Shown in pieces: positions 54,297-63,385 of a stretch of DNA of 64,000 nt. Both the position numbers and the translations under genes were made by a program. The stretch covers positions 1 through 64,000 of the forward strand of contig CAZSGE010000002.1 of assembly GCA_964606325.1 (NCBI GenBank). The letters are read 5' to 3'. Source of the stretch: Berkiella sp964606325 (GTDB taxonomy: Bacteria > Pseudomonadota > Gammaproteobacteria > Berkiellales > Berkiellaceae). The notes below the pieces were generated by a model. The model worked only from the letters and a program-made list of their open reading frames with translations. It ran no database searches and had not been told where the DNA came from. Every line of letters starts with the position of its first letter. Position 1 is the first letter of the stretch.

Positions 54297-55730
54297 ATGG
54301 AATGGGAAGTCGTTATTGGTTTAGAAGTCCATGTGCAACTTAAAACGCACTCAAAAATATTTTCAGGTGCCTCAACCGCCTTTGGATCGCCACCAAATAC
54401 CCAAGCTTGCGCTATTGATTTAGGCATGCCAGGCGTATTGCCAGTTTTAAACAAAGAGGTAGTGCGTATGGCAACGTTATTGGGCCTGGCTACGAACAGC
54501 ACCATCGCTAAGCGTTCAATCTTTGCGCGCAAAAATTATTTTTATCCTGATCTACCTAAAGGTTATCAAATCAGCCAATTTGAATTGCCGATCGTTCACG
54601 ATGGTTATCTGGATATAGAATTTGATAATCAAATTAAGCGTATTGGTATTACCCGTGCCCACTTAGAAGAAGACGCTGGTAAATCATTACACGAAGAATT
54701 CCATAATCAAACCGGTATAGATTTAAACCGCGCGGGCACACCGCTTTTAGAGATCGTATCAGAGCCCGATATGCGTTCAGCCACTGAAGCGGTCGCCTAT
54801 CTTAAAACACTACATGCCTTGGTATGCTATTTAGATATTTGCGATGGCAACATGCAAGAAGGGTCTTTCCGTTGCGATGCTAACGTGTCTATTCGACGTC
54901 CAGGGGAACCCTTTGGAACGCGAACCGAAACCAAAAACGTCAACTCGTTTCGCTTTGTAGAACAAGCCATTAATTATGAAATCGAGCGTCAAAAAGAAGT
55001 GCTTGAAGGTGGCGGAAAAATTATTCAACAAACCATGCTCTGGGATCCCGTTAAGCAAAAAAATCGTCCCATGCGAGATAAAGAAGAAGCCAACGATTAT
55101 CGTTACTTCCCTGATCCTGATCTCTTGCCTGTCATTATTGACGACAAGTACATTCAGGATGTTAGGAGTGTTTTACCTGAATTGCCTTCCCAAAAGCGAC
55201 AACGCTTTGTGGACGATTATGGGTTAAAAGCATACGATGCCGGTGTATTGACTTCAGATAGAGACTTGGCTGCTTTTTATGAAACCGTAGTAAAAACCAC
55301 CAACAAGCAGGATCCTAAGTTGGCTGCCAATTGGGTGATGGGTGATTTATTAGGTGCGCTTAATAAGGCGAATTTAGAATTAAACGCAAGCCCTGTCAGT
55401 GCCGAGCAACTAGGTCAACTACTTGCACGCATCATTGATAACACCATCTCTGGCAAAATCGCTAAAACCGTTTTTGAAGCAATGTTCAATAAGGAAGGCT
55501 CTGCTGATGAAATTATTGAGAAACAAGGCTTAAAACAAGTTACCGATTTTGGCGCGATTGAAAAAGCGATTGATGAAGTTTTAGCGCAAAATGCTGATCA
55601 AGTTGCTGAATACCGCTCAGGTAAAGACAAAGTGTTTGGCTTTTTGGTAGGTCAGATTATGAAAGCAACGAAAGGTAAAGCTAATCCTGCGCAAGTGAAT
55701 GAGTTGTTGAAGAAAAAATTGTCTTCATAA
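54297..55730 (+). CDS. gatB: Asp/Glu-tRNA amidotransferase subunit B
   Basis: A 477-residue GatB: WEVVIGLEVHVQLKTHSKIF, YFYPDLPKGYQISQFELPIV, NRAGTPLLEIVSEPDMRS and the GatB-Yqey tail domain (NKEGSADEIIEKQGLKQV). It activates and amidates the misacylated tRNA using ammonia channelled from GatA. AAGGAG stands just before the ATG. The operon is closed by a palindrome at 55751. Confidence 0.98.
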   Translation: MEWEVVIGLEVHVQLKTHSKIFSGASTAFGSPPNTQACAIDLGMPGVLPVLNKEVVRMATLLGLATNSTIAKRSIFARKNYFYPDLPKGYQISQFELPIVHDGYLDIEFDNQIKRIGITRAHLEEDAGKSLHEEFHNQTGIDLNRAGTPLLEIVSEPDMRSATEAVAYLKTLHALVCYLDICDGNMQEGSFRCDANVSIRRPGEPFGTRTETKNVNSFRFVEQAINYEIERQKEVLEGGGKIIQQTMLWDPVKQKNRPMRDKEEANDYRYFPDPDLLPVIIDDKYIQDVRSVLPELPSQKRQRFVDDYGLKAYDAGVLTSDRDLAAFYETVVKTTNKQDPKLAANWVMGDLLGALNKANLELNASPVSAEQLGQLLARIIDNTISGKIAKTVFEAMFNKEGSADEIIEKQGLKQVTDFGAIEKAIDEVLAQNADQVAEYRSGKDKVFGFLVGQIMKATKGKANPAQVNELLKKKLSS

Positions 55731-55750
55731 GACCTAAAAATCTGATCTGA

Positions 55751-55784
55751 GTAGGGTGGACAAAGCGTAGCGTGTCCACCCTAC
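55751..55784. repeat. Palindromic repeat downstream of gatB
   Basis: GTAGGGTGGACA, an AAGCGTAGCG loop and TGTCCACCCTAC: a perfect 12-bp stem over 34 bases. This GTAGGGTGG-CAAAGCG-TAGCG type is a known kind of intergenic repeat scattered through many bacterial genomes. It may also end gatCAB transcription, though no T-run follows. Confidence 0.8.
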
Positions 55785-55889
55785 ATAAGCTCCTCTTACC
55801 GTATAAATCCACAACCCCTGTTTAAGTCTTTCTAAACTCTGCCGAAACAACCATTAGAAGAACTGTATTTTCTAGGGGTTAATTTTGCC

Positions 55890-57134
55890 ATGAATAATCA
55901 GACACCTGTTCCAGTTGAACCCATTTTATATGATGGAAAATTAGGTGAACAATATAAAATATTCGTACTGAATGTGTTCTTAGGCTTAATCACCCTGGGT
56001 ATTTATCATTTTTGGGGCAAAACAAGACAACGCCGTTATACAACGTCAAGTTTTAGTATTTTTGGTGATCGTTTTGAATACACAGGTTATGGTGGTCAAT
56101 TGTTTTGGGGAATGATCAAAGCATTGGCTATTATTCTTATTTTTTCCATCCCCGCCTTTTGGGCGTTTCATAATATTGACGTAATTACCACAGAATACAA
56201 AAATACCCACAAAGAACAAACACCTGAATCAACAAAAGCACAAGAGTCAAACATAAAGAAAGCAACAGAAGATTTCAAAGAAGATGAAATCGATATTGAC
56301 AAACTGTCAGCAGAACAAAAAAAAACCTACCTTATTTCATTATCCATTGCTAGTTTCTACGTCATCTTCTTCTATGCATTTTTACCTTTTGTCGCAGTTT
56401 ACGGATCATTACGCTATCGTGTCACCCATTCTAGATGGCGAGGGATCCGTGGTCATATGGGTGGATCTACTATTTTATATGGCTTATATGGTTTATTGCA
56501 TTTATTTTTAATCATATTCACATTTGGTATATGGATCCCAATGGCAGATGCTTTAAAGTATAAATATAAAATGCATCGGATATCATTTGGCAATCAGCAA
56601 GCTGTTTTCACTCCCGATTATGGTCAATTGTTTGGTATTCACCTACTGTCATTTTTCGGCGGAATGTGCGTTGGGGTGGGCATCGGTGTCTTTGTCGGCT
56701 TTTTCACCTATTTTTTAATTCCTCAAGCTCACGCAGCTGCAGAAACCTTCTCGCCAGCAATGGAAGAATCTGGCATTGCCTTTGGAATTGGTATGTTTGC
56801 ATTTTTTGTTTGTCTTTTCATGTCGCGATTTTGGTATAAAGCAGCTTTCGTCAGAATGAGATATAACGCTTTAAAGTTTGGAAATATAGGCTTTAATTGC
56901 AAAATTTCAGGTTGGGGTTTGTTTAGACAAACCTTTGGTAATGCCTTAATTTATATTTTCACGTTAGGTCTTGGTTATCCGATTGTTTTACAAAGAAAAA
57001 TGAAATTCTTTTGTAAGCATACCACTATTACGGGTGACATGAATAGCTCACCTATCTTACAAGCAATTGGTGAAAAAGATACACAAGGGGAAGGCATCAG
57101 TTCCATATTAGATATTAGCATTGGGCTGTTTTAA
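55890..57134 (+). CDS. DUF898 (YjgN-type) membrane protein
   Basis: A 414-residue inner-membrane protein. The N-terminal FLGLITLGIYHFWGKTRQRR and the later repeats LRYRVTHSRWRGIRGHMGGS and LFRQTFGNALIYIFTLGLGY are DUF898 marks. There are about six or seven hydrophobic helices and a charged, Lys/Glu-rich insertion (about 105-150). Function is unknown. It sits 6 bases before a membrane-anchored M48 protease gene; this pairing recurs in other gammaproteobacteria, suggesting a joint envelope role. Confidence 0.88.
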   Translation: MNNQTPVPVEPILYDGKLGEQYKIFVLNVFLGLITLGIYHFWGKTRQRRYTTSSFSIFGDRFEYTGYGGQLFWGMIKALAIILIFSIPAFWAFHNIDVITTEYKNTHKEQTPESTKAQESNIKKATEDFKEDEIDIDKLSAEQKKTYLISLSIASFYVIFFYAFLPFVAVYGSLRYRVTHSRWRGIRGHMGGSTILYGLYGLLHLFLIIFTFGIWIPMADALKYKYKMHRISFGNQQAVFTPDYGQLFGIHLLSFFGGMCVGVGIGVFVGFFTYFLIPQAHAAAETFSPAMEESGIAFGIGMFAFFVCLFMSRFWYKAAFVRMRYNALKFGNIGFNCKISGWGLFRQTFGNALIYIFTLGLGYPIVLQRKMKFFCKHTTITGDMNSSPILQAIGEKDTQGEGISSILDISIGLF

Positions 57135-57140
57135 AGCGCC

Positions 57141-58241
57141 ATGAGCCGTACCTTTATTACTCGCTTTTTCGATGGGGCAAGTTTAAAACCGCATATCGCA
57201 ACGGTTGAAATACATGAAACGCATTTGTCGATAAGCGTCACAGAAAACGAACTAGAAAAAAAAACCATTTGGCACTGGGACAAGCTGCAAGTCATGGAGC
57301 CTCCTCATGATAATCGCGATATTGTCCTTGGATATAAAGATCAAATGGGCGCCAGACTCATTATCAAAGATCAAGCCGAATATGATGACATTATTAAACA
57401 CATTCCGATTGGGCACATTAAACTTTCTAGCGTAAACCACCCTTGGCATAAAGTCATGGTTGTGGTTATCATTTGTAGCGTACTGTTAGTGGTGCTCTTG
57501 GTGGGGATCCCCATTGCAGCACCCATTATTGCTAAAATGATCCCTGAAAAATGGGATGATAAATTGGGGCAATTTGTTATCAAAGAAATGAGTGATGCTA
57601 ATAAAGAATGTGTTTCGCCTAAAGGAAAAGCCGCTTTGGAAAAAATGGTTTCCAAGCTTAGTAAAAACAGCGGTGAAACATTTGATGTTAAAGTACTAAA
57701 CACAAGTCAAGAAGATATTAATGCCTTTGCAGTACCTGGTCATCATGTGATTATTTTTAGTGGATTGATTGATTATGCACAATCACCAGATGAAGTTGCG
57801 GGTGTTTTAGCTCATGAAATGGGACATGCCATTGAACATCATCCCACTCAAGGACTTATTCGCACCATGGGAATTAATATTGTAATCGCAAGCTCTATTG
57901 GCTCATCTGCGGATTATTTAACGCAATTATTTCATTTAAAATTTAGTCGCGATAATGAATCTCAAGCTGATCAAATTGCAGTGAATTTATTAAAACAAGC
58001 GAATATTAGCACAGTCGGTTTCTCACAGTTTTTTGAACGTTTTGCCAAAAAAAATGAACTACTCACAGAACATGAAAAAGTCTTTGAGTATATATCAAGC
58101 CATCCTGGTATGAAGCAACGCATGGAACATGTCAAATCACAAGGCAATACACAATCAACACAACCTAGTTTGACTCAACAAGAATGGAAAGATTTAAAAG
58201 ATATTTGTAGTAAGACTAAAAAATTGGAATTCGGCAATTAG
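57141..58241 (+). CDS. Membrane-anchored M48-family metalloprotease
   Basis: 366 residues. An N-terminal region of about 100 residues precedes one TM helix (VMVVVIICSVLLVVLLVGIP) and a peptidase M48 domain. The zinc site is HEMGHAIEHHP (about 224) with the third ligand in RDNESQADQIAV (about 272). AFAVPGHHVIIFSGLIDYA and LAHEMG are typical. The protease domain probably faces the periplasm. It is translationally close to the DUF898 gene and convergent with prmC. Confidence 0.9.
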   Translation: MSRTFITRFFDGASLKPHIATVEIHETHLSISVTENELEKKTIWHWDKLQVMEPPHDNRDIVLGYKDQMGARLIIKDQAEYDDIIKHIPIGHIKLSSVNHPWHKVMVVVIICSVLLVVLLVGIPIAAPIIAKMIPEKWDDKLGQFVIKEMSDANKECVSPKGKAALEKMVSKLSKNSGETFDVKVLNTSQEDINAFAVPGHHVIIFSGLIDYAQSPDEVAGVLAHEMGHAIEHHPTQGLIRTMGINIVIASSIGSSADYLTQLFHLKFSRDNESQADQIAVNLLKQANISTVGFSQFFERFAKKNELLTEHEKVFEYISSHPGMKQRMEHVKSQGNTQSTQPSLTQQEWKDLKDICSKTKKLEFGN

Positions 58242-58244
58242 AAC

Positions 58245-59081
58245 TTAAATTTTTCTTCCTATCGTGACTCTGTCTTTACCAGCATAATCTTGAAAGGTCT
58301 GAATATCGACAAATCCCGCATCTTCTAATAACTTGGTTAATTGCTCTCTTTGATCAAAACCATGTTCAAAGGCAAGTAAACCTTTGCTTTTTAAATAGTG
58401 ATGGCAATTGGCTAAAATTGTCACAAATGCCTCTAAGCCAGAGCGGCCTGGGGTCAAGGCAATTTCAGGTTCAAACGGTAAATCACCATGAATCAAATGA
58501 ACGTCGCCGCCTCTAATATACGGTGGGTTACCTAGGATAACATCGTATTCCTTAACAGGTAAATTCTCAAACCAGTTGCTTTGAAGAAATTTAACATTTG
58601 AAAGATGTAAATTTAGCGCGTTTTTTCTGGCAACGATCAGAGCCTCAGCACTAATATCAAGACCAACAACTTCCCACTGAGGTCTGATGTGGGCCAATGT
58701 GCAGGCAATAACGCCACACCCTGTACCCAAATCAACAACGGCTTTTGCAGTATCATCTACCTTATCTAAAACAGTCTTTACTAATAACTCAGTATCGGCT
58801 CGTGGGATAAGCGTATCTTTGGTCACTTCAAAATCAAGCGACCAAAACTCTTTATGCCCGGTTAGATAAGCAATAGGCTCATGGTTAAGGCGTCTATTAA
58901 GGAGTGCAAGAAACTCAGCTTCCTCTTTTGAGGATACTTCTTTTTCTGGCCAAGTATAAAGATAAGCGCGTGTTTGGCCTAAAACATGTGCTAGTAGCAC
59001 TTGGGCTTCAAGTTGAGGAATATCTTGGCTTGCCTTTAATTCTAACGTAGCAAAGGCCAGAAGCTCTTGTATGGTTGCCAC
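58245..59081 (-). CDS. prmC: Peptide chain release factor methyltransferase PrmC
   Basis: A 278-residue class I SAM methyltransferase. VVDLGTGCGVIACTLAHIRP binds SAM, and ILGNPPYIRGGDVHLI (NPPY about 184) is the catalytic motif for glutamine methylation. It modifies the GGQ glutamine of RF1 and RF2. It directly follows prfA, its substrate gene, after 1 base. Confidence 0.97.
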   Translation of the reverse strand: MATIQELLAFATLELKASQDIPQLEAQVLLAHVLGQTRAYLYTWPEKEVSSKEEAEFLALLNRRLNHEPIAYLTGHKEFWSLDFEVTKDTLIPRADTELLVKTVLDKVDDTAKAVVDLGTGCGVIACTLAHIRPQWEVVGLDISAEALIVARKNALNLHLSNVKFLQSNWFENLPVKEYDVILGNPPYIRGGDVHLIHGDLPFEPEIALTPGRSGLEAFVTILANCHHYLKSKGLLAFEHGFDQREQLTKLLEDAGFVDIQTFQDYAGKDRVTIGRKI

Positions 59082-59082
59082 G

Positions 59083-60165
59083 TTATTCTGCCAATGTACT
59101 TAATTGCTCTGCTTGATGTTCTTGACGTAGCGCTTCAATCACGTCACCCATTTTCCCTTCCATGATTTCATCCAGCTTATAAAGGGTAAGATTAATTCGA
59201 TGATCAGTTAAGCGACCTTGGGGGAAATTATAAGTTCTGATGCGCTCTGATCTATCTCCTGTTCCTACTAAACTTTTACGGGTAGCAGATTGCTCTGCCG
59301 CCTGCGCTTCTCTTTGTGCATTGGTAATTCTTGATTGCAATAAAGACATGGCTTTGGCACGATTTTTATGCTGCGAACGTTCATCTTGGCATTCCACCAC
59401 AATACCGGTGGGTATATGGGTAAGACGAATAGCCGAATCGGTTTTATTTACGTGCTGTCCACCTGCGCCTGAGGCACGGTAGGTATCGACGCGCAAATCT
59501 GCTGGGTTAATCTGAATGGCATCAATTTCTTCCACTTCAGGCAAAACCGCCACGGTACAAGTGGAGGTATGAACGCGGCCTTGAGATTCTGTGGCCGGTA
59601 CGCGTTGAACGCGATGTGCACCTGATTCAAATTTTAAATGGGAATATACATTTTGGCCTATGATTCTGGCGATAACTTCTTTGTAACCGCCGTGCTCACC
59701 AAAGCTTTCATTAACAATCTCTATTGTCCAACGTTTACTTTCTGCATAACGGCAATACATCCGAAATAAGTTGCCAGCAAAAATGGCGGCTTCGTCGCCA
59801 CCGGCACCGGCGCGAATTTCAAGGAAAACGTTTTTATCATCATCGGGATCTACCGGAATTAAGAAAACTTGCAGCTCACTTTCTAGTTTTTCAATTTGAA
59901 CTTTCACATCTTCAAGTTCGCTTTGTGCCATAGCTCGCATCTCTGCGTCATCGTCTTCTAATAATGCTTTGGCTGACTTTTCTTGCTCCAAACTTTGTTG
60001 ATAGCGATTAAACGTTTCTACCAAAGGCTGCAGATCAGAATATTCTTTGGAAAGTTCACGAAATTTTGTTTGGTTTTGTATAACGTCTTGCGCAGATAAT
60101 AACATGCCAATTTCTTCATGGCGTTCGGCAAGCGATGCTAGTCTCGTGAATATGGAAGGTTTCAT
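59083..60165 (-). CDS. prfA: Peptide chain release factor 1
   Basis: A 360-residue RF1. The tripeptide anticodon PAT lies in HRVQRVPATESQG, and the GGQ in RASGAGGQHVNKTDSA (about residue 235). The C-terminus TDHRINLTLYKLDEIMEGK is standard. It releases peptides at UAA and UAG. It is the middle gene of hemA-prfA-prmC. Confidence 0.98.
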   Translation of the reverse strand: MKPSIFTRLASLAERHEEIGMLLSAQDVIQNQTKFRELSKEYSDLQPLVETFNRYQQSLEQEKSAKALLEDDDAEMRAMAQSELEDVKVQIEKLESELQVFLIPVDPDDDKNVFLEIRAGAGGDEAAIFAGNLFRMYCRYAESKRWTIEIVNESFGEHGGYKEVIARIIGQNVYSHLKFESGAHRVQRVPATESQGRVHTSTCTVAVLPEVEEIDAIQINPADLRVDTYRASGAGGQHVNKTDSAIRLTHIPTGIVVECQDERSQHKNRAKAMSLLQSRITNAQREAQAAEQSATRKSLVGTGDRSERIRTYNFPQGRLTDHRINLTLYKLDEIMEGKMGDVIEALRQEHQAEQLSTLAE

Positions 60166-60171
60166 GAATGT

Positions 60172-61413
60172 TTACTCTATATCAAATAGTTCTTTAACCA
60201 ATGCAACTTTGTCATGATGCGCCTCTTTTAAACGCAATGTTGGCTGGTGCATTAATTTTTGTGTCAATTGGTGTGCGAATTGGGTTAATACGTCGCTAGG
60301 GTCATCACCACGCTGTATTCGTTTAAGCGCTAGTTCTAAGGTTTCATTTTTAACCTGTTGCGCTTTATGGCGCATCGCTATCATGGTACGTCTTTGTTCG
60401 GTCATTGTGGCCCAACGCATATACGCTGCCGTTGCTTGCGTAATAATTAATTCGGCATCAAGGGTTGCAAGCTCTCTCGTTTTGAGATTTTCACTGACAA
60501 TATCCTGCAAATCATCGACCGTATAAAGATAAACATCCTCATGTTGAGCGAGTGATGGTTCAATGTTTCTGGGGACGCCTAAATCTACCATAAAAATCGG
60601 ACGGCGTTTGCTTTTTAAAAATGCTTTTTCCAGATGCCTTTTTTCGACGATGGGTGTTGGGCTGGCTATAGAGCTAATTACAATATCAGATTGTGATAAA
60701 GCATAAGGTAAATCGCTCAATTGCATACATTCTCCACCATATTTACTGGTTAGAGCCTGTGCATGCGCATATGTGCGATTAACAATAATAATGCGTTGTA
60801 CACTTCTAGCTTTAAGATGCTGTAAGGTAAGTTCGATATTCTCACCCGCACCTATTAACGTAACTGTTGCTTCCCCTAAATCGCTAAAAATTTGTTTAGC
60901 CAAATTCACGGCAGCATAAGCAACTGAAACTGGATGTGAGCCAATTTGCGTGGTGTGCCTGACCCTTTTAGCCACTGAAAAGCTGGTTTGAAAAAGTCGC
61001 AATAATTTTTTGCCTAAAACACCATTTTCATTAGCGGTTTGAAAAGCCGTTTTGAGCTGTCCTAAAATTTGTGGCTCCCCAAGCAGCATGGAGTCCAAGC
61101 CACTGGCAACACGCATCATGTGAGAAACAGCACCTGCATTTGAATAAGTATACAGGTAAGGTGCTACTTCAAAGGAGGTCGCGTTGTATTTTTGCCACCA
61201 GTGCATCACATCTTTGGAGAAGCAGGGATCATGACGCATGGTACTGCAATAAAGTTCAGTTCTATTGCAGGTTGATAAAAGAGCCACTTCATCAACTGAC
61301 ACGTCATTTACCAATGTTTTCAATGCGTTCGGAATATGCAATGGAGAGAAAGCCAGTTTCTCTCTGACCTCTATCGGGGCTGTTTTGTGACTGATCCCAA
61401 GAGTTAATAACAC
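60172..61413 (-). CDS. hemA: Glutamyl-tRNA reductase
   Basis: A 413-residue HemA, first enzyme of C5 tetrapyrrole synthesis. The catalytic Cys49 is in LLSTCNRTELYC; GEPQILGQLKTAF and TVTLIGAGENIELTL (NADPH-binding) follow, then the dimerisation helix. It reduces glutamyl-tRNA to glutamate-1-semialdehyde. It is the first gene of the operon, divergent from the TPR gene across 133 bases. Confidence 0.97.
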   Translation of the reverse strand: MLLTLGISHKTAPIEVREKLAFSPLHIPNALKTLVNDVSVDEVALLSTCNRTELYCSTMRHDPCFSKDVMHWWQKYNATSFEVAPYLYTYSNAGAVSHMMRVASGLDSMLLGEPQILGQLKTAFQTANENGVLGKKLLRLFQTSFSVAKRVRHTTQIGSHPVSVAYAAVNLAKQIFSDLGEATVTLIGAGENIELTLQHLKARSVQRIIIVNRTYAHAQALTSKYGGECMQLSDLPYALSQSDIVISSIASPTPIVEKRHLEKAFLKSKRRPIFMVDLGVPRNIEPSLAQHEDVYLYTVDDLQDIVSENLKTRELATLDAELIITQATAAYMRWATMTEQRRTMIAMRHKAQQVKNETLELALKRIQRGDDPSDVLTQFAHQLTQKLMHQPTLRLKEAHHDKVALVKELFDIE

Positions 61414-61546
61414 GCTGTTGCCATTCTTATTTTTACATCTAAAAAATTCACTCTCGAAGATCCTTATTGTGCCGACAAAGTTGTTAGCTGGTTAACATAT
61501 TGCGGCTAAAAAGTTTGACGCATCGCGTCAACGATAAGGACTAAAC

Positions 61547-63313
61547 ATGAAGCAGGCAGCTACACTTTTTATCCCACTTCTTATTGTGCTCCCAGGGCTC
61601 ACCCTGACAAGTGCCGATAATAAAGCATCCAAGCCTTTTGCACCGATACATATTACAGAAAAAACCGTTGATCCCAAAAGAAATGGCCTTCCCGCTCAAA
61701 GTCTTTATCAACTATTGGCAGCTGAAATGGCACTGGATCGCGAGCTTCCTGAAGTTGCGCTGGCGAATTATATCGCTGCAGCCAAAGAAACCCAAGATGC
61801 TGATGTGGCTGCCAGAGCAACTCAGATTGCTTTAACCGTCTCATCTTTAGAAACGGCTGTTGAGCCGGCCATGATTTGGGCTAAAGCTGCCCCAGATAAC
61901 TTAGAAGCCCAAATAACCACTGCGGCTTTGTTTATCCGTCTGGATCAAATAGATAAAGCACTACCCTATTTACATCAAGCGGAGCTTTCCAATTCTGAAG
62001 AAGCGTTTCAATACTACCTCATTTTGTTTCGACAACTTCAAAAAGAGGAAGACAATAAACGCGTCGTCGCGGCACTTGAGAAGCTTGCCTCGCAAGAGAA
62101 AAAAGCTGTCAGTGGCCAGTTAGCTTTATCAGAAATTTATCTTTTTCAAGGGCAGGACGCCAAAGCACTGCAATATAGTGAAAAAGCCTTAAAAATGGAT
62201 CCGAGCTCCGTTATTGGGATCCAGCTCGTCACTGAAGGTTTGTTACGCAAACAAGGTAAAGATGTTGCTAAAACCTTTTTAGATAAGCATGCAACAGAAA
62301 ATCCTAAAAATAATCTTTTGCACCAATATTATGCGCAGTTTTTATTAGACAACGGCTATAAAGATCAAGCACGTAAAGAAATTATCTTGCTGGTTGATAA
62401 CCCTAAGATAACCAATGAAGAATTGTTGCAATTTGCGCGTTTGTCCATGCAAGCCCAATGGTTTGATATTGCAGAAAAAATTCTTCAACGCACCAAAGAA
62501 ATTGATGAACAAAAAGATCTATCCCACTATTTCTTGGCGCGCATAGCTGAAATGCAAGACAAAGATAGCGAAGCAATTGAATGGTTTAAACAAGTTTTGA
62601 CCGGACCTTTCCATGTGCTTTCACAAATTCGTGCGAGTGTATTGTTGTCTGATAAAAAGCACTATGATGAAGCATTAGTCGTACTATCTCATGCTCAACC
62701 CAGCGATCTGCCAGAGAAAAAGCAACTCATTTTATCTACCGTTGAAATATACAATCTTACCGGTCGTTACAATGAAGCATCAAAATTGCTGGATGAGAAT
62801 ATCGTCTTAATGCCCACTGAAATTGATTTACTCTATGCAAGAAGCATTGTAGCAGATCGTTTAGATAAATTGGACATAGCAGAGGCAGATCTCAAAGCCA
62901 TTCTCCAGATACAACCTAATCATCTAGATGCCCTTAATGCCCTAGGATATTTACTTGCGAATAAAACAAAACGTTATGATGAAGCGCAAGAATACCTCTC
63001 TACAGCCTTAAAATTATCGCCTAACAATGCTTCTGTTTTAGACAGTTTAGGCTGGTTGTACTTTAAAAAAGGCGAATATCATAAATCGCTTGAAACCCTT
63101 AAACAAGCCGCTGAAATTATGCCAGACGCTGAAATCGCAGCCCATTTAGGTGAAGTCATGTGGTACATGAAAGACTTCGATGGCGCTAAAAAGGTGTGGA
63201 GCACAGCCATGGAAGCGCACCCAAAACATGAACCCGTTATCAAAACCATGAAACGCTTAATTCCTGCTGGTGAGCATAAAGGGTACTTTAATGAAAAGCC
63301 GAAGAATAAATAG
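61547..63313 (+). CDS. Exported tetratricopeptide-repeat protein
   Basis: A 588-residue protein with a signal peptide (ATLFIPLLIVLPGLTLTSA) and many TPR units, e.g. ALANYIAAAKETQDADVAAR, ALSEIYLFQGQDAKALQYSE, ALNALGYLLANKTKRYDEAQ, VLDSLGWLYFKKGEYHKSLE. AAGGA precedes the ATG. The same kind of TPR protein sits divergent from hemA and next to lolB in many gammaproteobacteria; here lolB is not found downstream. Probably a periplasmic or lipoprotein-assembly scaffold; exact function unknown. Confidence 0.9.
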   Translation: MKQAATLFIPLLIVLPGLTLTSADNKASKPFAPIHITEKTVDPKRNGLPAQSLYQLLAAEMALDRELPEVALANYIAAAKETQDADVAARATQIALTVSSLETAVEPAMIWAKAAPDNLEAQITTAALFIRLDQIDKALPYLHQAELSNSEEAFQYYLILFRQLQKEEDNKRVVAALEKLASQEKKAVSGQLALSEIYLFQGQDAKALQYSEKALKMDPSSVIGIQLVTEGLLRKQGKDVAKTFLDKHATENPKNNLLHQYYAQFLLDNGYKDQARKEIILLVDNPKITNEELLQFARLSMQAQWFDIAEKILQRTKEIDEQKDLSHYFLARIAEMQDKDSEAIEWFKQVLTGPFHVLSQIRASVLLSDKKHYDEALVVLSHAQPSDLPEKKQLILSTVEIYNLTGRYNEASKLLDENIVLMPTEIDLLYARSIVADRLDKLDIAEADLKAILQIQPNHLDALNALGYLLANKTKRYDEAQEYLSTALKLSPNNASVLDSLGWLYFKKGEYHKSLETLKQAAEIMPDAEIAAHLGEVMWYMKDFDGAKKVWSTAMEAHPKHEPVIKTMKRLIPAGEHKGYFNEKPKNK

Positions 63314-63385
63314 TTTATATCTTGATTTTTGATTTCGGTACAATTATCATACAAAGATTAATATTTATTCTTCGAGTGACAGCGG

